Positions 1 through 5,435 of a stretch of 34,052 nucleotides of DNA are shown one piece after another. The notes under the pieces were generated by a model. The model did no database searches. It was not told where the DNA came from and was given only the letters and a program-made list of their open reading frames with translations. How positions within the stretch are numbered: the stretch's first letter is position 1; the number at the start of each line of letters is the position of its first letter. Location of the stretch: contig JAPOTJ010000006.1 in NCBI GenBank assembly GCA_026709225.1, forward strand, positions 1-34,052, read 5' to 3'. Made by a program: the position numbers and the translations under genes. The stretch comes from Gammaproteobacteria bacterium (GTDB lineage Bacteria > Pseudomonadota > Gammaproteobacteria > Pseudomonadales > Azotimanducaceae).

Positions 1-9
1 GCCGGATCA

Positions 10-124
10 GCGCACCCACAAGCGCCCAGATGCAAGGCGCGGCCCGCAGGGAATATCGGGCGTATTGCCAAGGGTCGCAACGGAGCCTTCAGCCAAGAAT
101 GTCGATGGGCGCTTGTGGGCGCGC
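10..124. repeat. Palindromic repeat unit with inner REP-like module
   Basis: Positions 10-28 and 106-124 are inverted copies of each other (18 of 19 bases pair; core CCCACAAGCGCCCA), enclosing 77 bases. Inside, 32-99 is a module that recurs with only a few differences at 33969-34035. The whole can fold into a long hairpin. It is non-coding as far as I can see, although several reading frames run open through it. Confidence 0.7.
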
Positions 125-131
125 CCTTCGG

Positions 132-204
132 GTGGCTGCGGGCAGTCCCCGTGCGGCGGGATCGAATTTTCGCTTGTCTGAATTTCTACGGCGCAGGCTC
201 CTAG
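132..204. repeat. Two dispersed repeat modules ending in CTCCTAG
   Basis: 132-154 (starting GTGGCTGCGGGCAGT) recurs at 33948-33970. 155-204 (GGCGGGATCGAATTTTCG to CTCCTAG) recurs almost unchanged at 4562-4611 and in a more diverged form at about 33870-33919. In this copy the two modules are adjacent; elsewhere they occur in another order or apart, so the family is built of shuffled pieces. Confidence 0.75.
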
Positions 205-207
205 CCT

Positions 208-468
208 ATGCAGTTGGATTTTGAGGACGAGAACGCCGTTCGAGAAAGCTACGAAGGTACCATTGAGCGCATCGCCGGGGCTGGATTTGCTGACACTGCG
301 AGCGAAGCTCAATGGGACTATGAGCAGGATGCGCACTTCATTGCGAGGGCCAGAATGCTGTTGAACTTGGATGAGGCAAGGTCGGTGAATGAGACTGAGC
401 GCCGCTTGAGGGAGCGGGTGTTGGATAATGTGATGGATGCTGGCTGGTCGCACAGTGTTTTTAAGTGA
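208..468 (+). CDS. Hypothetical acidic protein, 86 aa
   Basis: I do not recognise this ORF. The predicted protein is acidic and looks helical, with the stretch ETERRLRERVLDNVMDAGW near the C-terminus and no signal peptide or membrane segment. The start codon lies only four bases after the end of a repeat module (CTCCTAG at 198-204), and no convincing Shine-Dalgarno sequence precedes it. It may therefore be the 3' remainder of a longer gene interrupted by the repeat, or a chance ORF. The residue composition is more protein-like than the opposite-strand frame covering 7-489, which I reject. Confidence 0.35.
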   Translation: MQLDFEDENAVRESYEGTIERIAGAGFADTASEAQWDYEQDAHFIARARMLLNLDEARSVNETERRLRERVLDNVMDAGWSHSVFK

Positions 469-533
469 CCGAGTTGACTCCCCACCCACGAATGAGTAGC
501 TTTACCAATCCCTTTTGACGGAAACCGCTCACC

Positions 534-854
534 ATGGCCAAATTCCTACTGACCGCAAACTACACCCAATCTGGCATGAAAGGCCTCTTGCAGGAAGGTG
601 GCTCGAAGCGGCGCGACGCGCTTAGGCAGACCATTGAAGGCGTTGGCGGCAAGCTTGAGACCTTCTATTACGCCGTTGGCGATACAGATCTCTTCATGAT
701 CGCTGAGTTGCCGGATCAAGAGACTGCGGTTGCTGTGTCAATGATTATCAATAGCGCTGGCGTGCTTGAACTCAGCGCCACTGAACTCATTGAACCCGAG
801 GCGGTCGATGAGGCTGCCAAGAAGACCGTGCCCTACCGGGTGCCCGGAGGCTAG
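534..854 (+). CDS. GYD domain-containing protein
   Basis: This 106-aa protein matches the small GYD-domain family (PF08734). It begins MAKFLLTANYTQSGMKGLL and carries the family's hallmark around residues 48-58 (YYAVGDTDLFMIAEL), where the Gly-Asp-Thr-Asp replaces the eponymous Gly-Tyr-Asp. These proteins are ferredoxin-like alpha/beta dimers whose biochemical role is unknown; they often sit near catabolic genes. The length is normal for the family. ACGGAAA upstream of the ATG may serve as a weak ribosome-binding site. It converges on the glutathione S-transferase gene, with 16 bases between the stop codons, so it could be functionally tied to the neighbouring operon, but that is inference only. 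Confidence 0.85.
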   Translation: MAKFLLTANYTQSGMKGLLQEGGSKRRDALRQTIEGVGGKLETFYYAVGDTDLFMIAELPDQETAVAVSMIINSAGVLELSATELIEPEAVDEAAKKTVPYRVPGG

Positions 855-883
855 CCGGCCTTTCCGGGGGCTAGCCGGCCTTT
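849..883. repeat. 15-bp direct repeat carrying both convergent stop codons
   Basis: GGCTAGCCGGCCTTT occurs at 849-863 and again at 869-883 (20-bp period). The first copy contains the TAG that ends the GYD gene; the second, read on the minus strand, contains the TAG that ends the glutathione S-transferase gene. Because GGCTAGCC is its own reverse complement, the two copies can also pair with each other to form an 8-bp stem, so this may act as a weak bidirectional terminator. Confidence 0.45.
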
Positions 884-1518
884 GCCGCAGCAATGCTCGG
901 CCGTGCTGACACGGCTTCGAACCATCGATTCAGGTGGGTCTGCGACGCATCCGGTGTCACCTTCACCCACTTCGCGAAATCAACCGCGACGAAGGCGGTG
1001 ATGTCGGCATAGGAAAAGCTATCGATGGCAAGGAATTCGCGGCCTTCAAGCGCCGTGTTCATTGTCTCCATGAAGCCGGCAAGCCGCTGCCTGCCGCGCT
1101 CGGCAAGCTCTGGGATCTGGGCATAGTTTTCAGGGCCGGTGAGCGCGCGGTCCTTCATGCGCGGCGACGAGTTGCGCAGGATTTCTGCCACTGCCATGAA
1201 GCCGCCCATTTCGACTTGGCTCGAAGCGTTCATCACCTTGGCCGCGTCTACCGGGCTGCGCCCAAAAAGCGGCGGCTCGGGATAGGTGCCTTCAAGATAC
1301 AGGGCAATCGCGGAATTCTGATTGAGCACGCTGCCGTCCTCAAGCACAATCGCGGGCACCGTGCAGCTTGGGTTGATCTTGCGAAAGGCGTCGGACAGCT
1401 GCTCGCCGCTGCCAAGGTCCACCTGCACAGATTCATAGGGAACGCCTTTTTCGCGCAGGAAAATGCGCGTTCTCAAGGGGCTTGGCGCCGCGATAAAGTC
1501 ATAAAGCTTGATGGTCAT
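871..1518 (-). CDS. Glutathione S-transferase family protein
   Basis: The 215-aa product has the two-domain layout of cytosolic glutathione S-transferases. An N-terminal thioredoxin-like domain (about 1-80) contains the conserved cis-proline region (PSCTVPAIVLEDG) and the glutathione-contacting NQNSAIALYLEG motif. A helical C-terminal domain includes the FSYADITAFVAVDF segment typical of the family core. Ser13 in APSPLRTRI is a candidate catalytic residue. The start codon lies 20 bases inside the end of the Rieske oxygenase gene, so the two are probably translationally coupled and this is the last gene of the operon. In degradation operons such enzymes conjugate or open reactive intermediates; the actual substrate is unknown. 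Confidence 0.9.
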   Translation of the reverse strand: MTIKLYDFIAAPSPLRTRIFLREKGVPYESVQVDLGSGEQLSDAFRKINPSCTVPAIVLEDGSVLNQNSAIALYLEGTYPEPPLFGRSPVDAAKVMNASSQVEMGGFMAVAEILRNSSPRMKDRALTGPENYAQIPELAERGRQRLAGFMETMNTALEGREFLAIDSFSYADITAFVAVDFAKWVKVTPDASQTHLNRWFEAVSARPSIAAAKAG

Positions 1519-2701
1519 TCATGAGTTCCTGTTGAAAGAGTTGCGGTAAGTCTCGGTCGTCAGTATGCAGGAGCTTGTCGAGCCAAGCGTGAAAGCACTG
1601 GCCGCCAGCTTCGTTGCGCCCGAACATGACGGTCTTCTTGAGGCCCGTCTCAAGCGCCTTTTGCTGGCGAATACCAGTGGCGTAGTCTTCTTCGCGAACC
1701 ACATATTCAAGGAGCTTGAACTGCTCGTTCGCGAGTGGAATCTGCGCTTCGCTTGGTGGCTTTTCCATCAGATAGTTCTGCACCGTGTATGACGTGCTCG
1801 GGGTGTCGCCGGGAAAGAGCTGCGAGATCATCACGCCGCGTCCGCCGCCGTCAAAGGACGCGATGGAGACGTGCGGGAAAATCGTCCACACGCTCATCAG
1901 CATGGTCGCCTCGTCCCATTCATCATCGGGCTTGTCCTCGAATTCAAGGAGCATCGGATTGGGAGAACTCACCCGCTGATGCGGTCCGAATGCGCGGTAG
2001 ATCGCTTGATTCGACATCTGCGGCCCGAAGGTATTGCGATGCAGAACGGGCAGGTGATACAGATCCATATAACCGTCATAGGCGATCTTCCAGTTCGGGC
2101 CTTCAATGCGGCGGCTATCGAAAAAGTGCCAAGTGTCGAAGCCGAAGCGCGCAAGCAGCGCGTCAAATCCGCACAGAAAATCACTGGTCTCAAGCGGTGA
2201 TTCCGGGTCCAACGTCACCCAGATGAGTCCGGCGATCTCATATGTCGGCAGTTCCGGCAGGTGATGGCATGCTCGGTCAATCTCACCGAATTCATGGTCC
2301 GAGAGGATCGCGACCAACTCGCCCTGGTCGTTATAGGTCCACGCATGATAGGGGCAGGAGAAGCGTTTGGCGTTGCCGGTGCCGACAGGTAGGATTTGCG
2401 ACCCGCGGTGCGAGCAGATGTTGGCGAAGCCACGCACCTTGCCGTCCTGCCCGCGGCTGATGATGACCGGCACGTGCGCCGCGTCCATAGCCTTGTAGTC
2501 GCCCGGATTCGGCAGTTCGCACGTCATCGCGAGCATGAGTGGCATGCGTTTGAACACGCGCTCGACTTCAAGCTTCCAGCGCGCTTCGTCGTAGTAGTGC
2601 TCGGCAGGGACCTCCACGACCTCGTCGGCGAGCGGAATATCACCAGCCTTGACGTGCGCCAGATTCTCTCTGGCCATCTCCAGCAACAGCTCGCGCGCCA
2701 T
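1499..2701 (-). CDS. Rieske non-heme iron oxygenase, alpha subunit
   Basis: The 400-aa protein is a ring-hydroxylating oxygenase large subunit. The Rieske [2Fe-2S] ligands are visible as C96-x-H98 (CSHRG) and C116-x2-H119 (CPYHAW). The catalytic domain has the mononuclear iron histidines H215 and H220 in DGYMDLYHLPVLH, with D208 as the likely bridge for electron transfer between subunits. Length is usual for the family. The frame stays open upstream to 3040, but that part overlaps the thiolase gene and has no family homology; the ATG at 2699-2701, 13 bases after the thiolase stop, gives a normal N-terminus. No ferredoxin or reductase gene lies nearby, so electrons must come from elsewhere. 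The enzyme would hydroxylate or demethylate an aromatic, terpenoid or steroid-like substrate; which one I cannot tell. Confidence 0.93.
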   Translation of the reverse strand: MARELLLEMARENLAHVKAGDIPLADEVVEVPAEHYYDEARWKLEVERVFKRMPLMLAMTCELPNPGDYKAMDAAHVPVIISRGQDGKVRGFANICSHRGSQILPVGTGNAKRFSCPYHAWTYNDQGELVAILSDHEFGEIDRACHHLPELPTYEIAGLIWVTLDPESPLETSDFLCGFDALLARFGFDTWHFFDSRRIEGPNWKIAYDGYMDLYHLPVLHRNTFGPQMSNQAIYRAFGPHQRVSSPNPMLLEFEDKPDDEWDEATMLMSVWTIFPHVSIASFDGGGRGVMISQLFPGDTPSTSYTVQNYLMEKPPSEAQIPLANEQFKLLEYVVREEDYATGIRQQKALETGLKKTVMFGRNEAGGQCFHAWLDKLLHTDDRDLPQLFQQELMNDHQAL

Positions 2702-2714
2702 CTTGCACTGCCGC

Positions 2715-3863
2715 CTAATTGCTGAGGATGCAGACGCCGGAAAGCCCGGGCGCGCCGTAGACATGGGTATAGCCCGCTTTCGGCGCGTTGGGCACCTGCC
2801 GTTCGCCTGCCTCGCCGCGAAGCTGAACGGCGATTCCATGGACTTGACGCAAGCCCGAAGCGCCGATCGGCTCGCCGTTCGCCATGCAGCCGCCGTCGGT
2901 GTTGATTGGCAATGTACCGTCGATGTTCGTCCGGCCTTCGCGCAGCCAGCTCTCCTGCTCGCCGTGCGCGCAAAAGCCGTTCTCGGCCATGTGCATGATC
3001 TCGGCGCCGGACTCGGTATCCTGAAGCTGCGCGACGTCAATATCCTCGGGGCCTATTCCGGCTTGTTCAAAAGCTGCTTTGGAAGCTTGCACGGTTGGCG
3101 CGTCGGCACGATTGAGCGCCTGCGATTGCGAGAACACCTCAAAGGAGCCGAACAGCCGCGTCTTGACGCTCACCGCCTTCAGGAACACTGGCTTCTTGTT
3201 GGTGAATTGCTTGGCCTTGTCGGCTCGGCAGAGAATCATGGCGCAGCCGCCTTCGGCTGGCGAGCAGAAATGAAACTTGCGAAGCGGGTGACAGACCATC
3301 ATTGAATTGGCGACCTCGTCATAGGTAATCGCCGCACGTCGCCAAGCGTTGGGATTCTTGGCGCCATTGGCATAGTTCTTGACAGCGACGAGATTCAGTG
3401 CGTCTTCGCTGATCCCGTAATCGTGCATGTAGCGCTGAATTTTCATGCCGAAGAACTGCGGCGTGAGCGCCATGCCGACATCGCCGTACCACTTGCCGAG
3501 GCCGCCGCCCTTGGGGTCAACCCGAAAGGCGCCGCGCTCGTGCTTATCGAAGCCGACCGCCATGCCGACATCGAACATACCGGATTGGATGGCCATGTAC
3601 GCTGATTGCAAGGCGCTGCCGCCAGTCGCGCAGCCGTTCGAGACGTTGACGAATTGCAGGCCGGTGAGGCCCATGTCCTTGACCATGGCATCGGCCGCGC
3701 CCGCCGCCGCGCTGCCGCCATAGGCGAACTCCATCTCGCTCCACGCCATGCCAGCGTCTTGAAGTGCCGCGCGTGTGGCGTATATGCCTTGATCGCGACC
3801 CGACTTGCCCGGCGTGCGTCCAAACGGATGAATTCCTAAACCGATAATGGCGACATCCATCAC
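2715..3863 (-). CDS. Thiolase family protein (SCP2/Ltp-like)
   Basis: This 382-aa protein is a thiolase-fold acyl-CoA acyltransferase. The N-terminus MMDVAIIGLGIHPFGR is typical of the lipid-transfer-protein thiolase branch. C78 in VSNGCATGG is the nucleophile. The C-terminal motif reads GGCMANGEPIGASG, so the usual catalytic GHP of degradative thiolases is GEP here. It is followed 13 bases later by the Rieske gene and preceded 7 bases upstream by the DUF35 gene. Thiolases of this branch commonly need a DUF35 partner, and that pairing is what the gene order shows. In known systems (for example the steroid side-chain enzymes Ltp2/ChsH2) such pairs carry out retro-aldol or thiolytic cleavage of CoA esters; I infer a similar carbon-carbon cleavage here. 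Confidence 0.92.
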   Translation of the reverse strand: MMDVAIIGLGIHPFGRTPGKSGRDQGIYATRAALQDAGMAWSEMEFAYGGSAAAGAADAMVKDMGLTGLQFVNVSNGCATGGSALQSAYMAIQSGMFDVGMAVGFDKHERGAFRVDPKGGGLGKWYGDVGMALTPQFFGMKIQRYMHDYGISEDALNLVAVKNYANGAKNPNAWRRAAITYDEVANSMMVCHPLRKFHFCSPAEGGCAMILCRADKAKQFTNKKPVFLKAVSVKTRLFGSFEVFSQSQALNRADAPTVQASKAAFEQAGIGPEDIDVAQLQDTESGAEIMHMAENGFCAHGEQESWLREGRTNIDGTLPINTDGGCMANGEPIGASGLRQVHGIAVQLRGEAGERQVPNAPKAGYTHVYGAPGLSGVCILSN

Positions 3864-3870
3864 TTGTCTC

Positions 3871-4335
3871 CTAAATCTCGTCTGACGGTTGAAAGAAATA
3901 GCACATGACTTGCTTGCCGTCGCGCTCGATGTACTTCTCGACTAGGAATCTCATGTTCATGCCGATGCGAAGCTTCGAGACATCCTTGGTTTTGATTCTC
4001 GATTGCACGCGCACCTGCCCCGGCAATTCGATGTAGCCAACGCCGAATGGCTTAAAGTTCTCGGGGGTCTCCGGCCCGTCGTAAGGCGGACGCTGCGGAT
4101 AGAAGCCTTGAATCGTCCACGTCCAGAGCGTGCCTTCGCGCGCGAGCTCGATGATCTTGACGTTGACACTGCCGCACGCTGGGCAGCCGGACTGCGCCGG
4201 AAAGGTGACCACGGCGCACTCTTGGCATTGACTGCCCAAGAGCCTCGGGTCATTCGACGGCCAAGTGAACAGCCCCTCTGCGATTGGGACGGTGTTCTCG
4301 TAGGCGTTGCTTGGCGCTGTAGTTCCTGTAGCCAC
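3871..4335 (-). CDS. DUF35 zinc-ribbon/OB-fold acyl-CoA-binding protein
   Basis: The 154-aa protein has the rubredoxin-like zinc ribbon C37-x2-C40 ... C51-x2-C54 (CQEC, CPAC) followed by an OB-fold (about residues 60-145), the arrangement of the DUF35 family. These proteins bind acyl-CoA and act as obligate partners of SCP2-type thiolases or of MaoC-type hydratases. The neighbouring thiolase gene begins 7 bases downstream, so the two products very likely form a complex. It is the first gene of the minus-strand operon DUF35-thiolase-Rieske-GST. A TATACT hexamer on the minus strand at 4369-4374 could be the -10 box, but no good -35 is spaced for it. Confidence 0.92.
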   Translation of the reverse strand: MATGTTAPSNAYENTVPIAEGLFTWPSNDPRLLGSQCQECAVVTFPAQSGCPACGSVNVKIIELAREGTLWTWTIQGFYPQRPPYDGPETPENFKPFGVGYIELPGQVRVQSRIKTKDVSKLRIGMNMRFLVEKYIERDGKQVMCYFFQPSDEI

Positions 4336-4444
4336 GAATCAACCGAGTCTTTGGTCGGTGAAGGCGGGAGTATAGTCAATCAAAGCAAGCTATTCGCATG
4401 TTCGGCGCGGCCGAGGCCAGCATTCGATACGGTCGGGGAGTGCA

Positions 4445-4611
4445 CTAGGAGCCTGCGCCGTAGAAATTCGCGGCTGCAAATCCGCTCCCACTCGCCCGTT
4501 TGAACGCTCGATTTCGTCAAATATAGCCCGATATTATCCTCAATCGACCCTCCAAACGGGCGGCGGGATCGAATTTTCGCTATCGTGAATTTCTACGGCG
4601 CAGGCTCCTAG
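4445..4611. repeat. REP/MITE-like element with perfect 25-bp terminal inverted repeats
   Basis: The 167-bp element begins CTAGGAGCCTGCGCCG and ends with its exact complement; 4445-4469 and 4587-4611 pair over all 25 bases. A second pair of arms (4493-4512 with 4543-4562, 17 of 20 bases) lies inside. On the minus strand, 4468-4490 reads TGGGAGCGGATTTGCAGCCG followed by CGA, a REP-type core of the Pseudomonas putida style. The right half (4513-4611) recurs at 33820-33919 and its last 50 bases at 155-204. There is no coding capacity for a transposase. It fills most of the 310-base gap 4336-4645 between two minus-strand genes and may affect transcript ends there. Confidence 0.8.
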
Positions 4612-4631
4612 GGCGGCTTCGCACTCCATGA

Positions 4632-4647
4632 AATTTTGTACAAAATT
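4632..4647. other. 16-bp perfect palindrome overlapping a stop codon
   Basis: AATTTTGTACAAAATT is self-complementary over 16 bases and overlaps the stop codon of the anti-sigma kinase gene (TAA on the minus strand, 4646-4648). It has no loop and no following T-run, so it is not a typical terminator. It could be a protein-binding or recombination site; it lies 20 bases from the end of the repeat element. Confidence 0.4.
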
Positions 4648-5110
4648 AGCCTGATAAGTCAGGCCGTGCGACATGCTTTGTCAACAACAGGTGATTACGA
4701 CCGTCCTTGCGCTCGTAGGTGAGTTCATTGCTGTATTGGCGCATGAGGTGGAAGCCGAGCCCGCCGAGGGCTTGGTCTTCGAGGAGCGAGTCGAGTTCCA
4801 AGTCGACCTCATCGAGGTAACTGAGTTCCGTGCCGTCATCAACGATGCTGACAAGAAGCGTGCGACCATCGTTCTGCATATTCAATTGGATCAGAATATC
4901 GTGTTCATCCATATCGTCAAATCCATAGTTCACGATGTTCATCACGGCCTCTTCGAGACAAAGCTGAAGCCCAAAACGAGCGTCTTCGGCCAGTTCGTTG
5001 CGTTCAGCGAAGGCATCCACCTCGTCAGAGAGCCTGATCAACTCCTCGCCGTCGTTCTTCAGCACGAGGCTCAGACTTTGTGGGCTATTGGCATGGGTCA
5101 ATTCGGGCAT
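4646..5110 (-). CDS. RsbW/SpoIIAB-like anti-sigma regulatory serine kinase
   Basis: This 154-aa protein is a stand-alone GHKL ATPase domain (HATPase_c_2) of the anti-sigma factor kinase type. The N box is LEEAVMNIVNYGF (E53, E54, N58), the G1 motif is VDDGTELSY (about 91-98) and the G2 motif is GGLGFHLMRQ (116-125). Such kinases phosphorylate an anti-anti-sigma (STAS) partner or hold a sigma factor in partner-switching systems. No STAS, PP2C phosphatase or sigma factor gene lies in this window, so it is an orphan here. An AGGAAG sequence about 10 bases before the ATG could be the ribosome-binding site. It is transcribed away from the TonB receptor, from the shared 325-base spacer. Confidence 0.9.
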   Translation of the reverse strand: MPELTHANSPQSLSLVLKNDGEELIRLSDEVDAFAERNELAEDARFGLQLCLEEAVMNIVNYGFDDMDEHDILIQLNMQNDGRTLLVSIVDDGTELSYLDEVDLELDSLLEDQALGGLGFHLMRQYSNELTYERKDGRNHLLLTKHVARPDLSG

Positions 5111-5435
5111 TTGGCGAGTTCTTCCTGTCCAAACTGCTAGATGGCTGCCCCGACGATATTTCAGATCCCTATCGCGGTCGTCAGTGTGCGGACTCAGTGC
5201 GTGCAGCGAACACGACGACGCATGCGGGGAAGAGCGAAATATATTTAACTTTATTCTTATATCTGTCTACGGGGCATCTACCTACAGAGCCTACACCTAC
5301 AGTGAGCTTAGTCATTGACGAAATCTCCCAGAGTTCCATGAAGTGGTTGCTGCTAGGCACCGGCGATTGTACATCCTTTGCGAATCCGGCATACTTCATT
5401 GCAGACGTTCAATTTCGGATATAACGGGAGAGAAT
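5111..5435. other. Divergent intergenic region, 325 bases
   Basis: This gap separates the divergent anti-sigma kinase and TonB receptor genes and must hold both promoters. A stretch at about 5235-5262 is strongly AT-rich (AAATATATTTAACTTTATTC), unlike the GC-rich surroundings. It is followed by an irregular run of CTAC words at about 5266-5303. A GGGAGA ribosome-binding site precedes the receptor ATG. I cannot assign a confident -35/-10 pair and see no gene here; small open frames in it lack start signals. Confidence 0.5.

Noticed and set aside
7..489. 160-codon open frame on the minus strand
   Set aside because: It reads through the palindromic repeat modules and opposite the 208-468 ORF; no motif and no ribosome-binding site.
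2702..3040. Upstream extension of the Rieske gene
   Set aside because: The frame is open but overlaps the thiolase gene and has an Arg/Ser/Ala-rich, non-homologous translation; the ATG at 2701 fits the family.
5266..5303. Repeated CTAC words
   Set aside because: Irregular spacing and short units; not a convincing tandem repeat or CRISPR-like array.
5343..5435. Upstream in-frame start for the TonB receptor
   Set aside because: It would put 31 residues before a perfect signal peptide; the ATG at 5436 has its own GGGAGA site.
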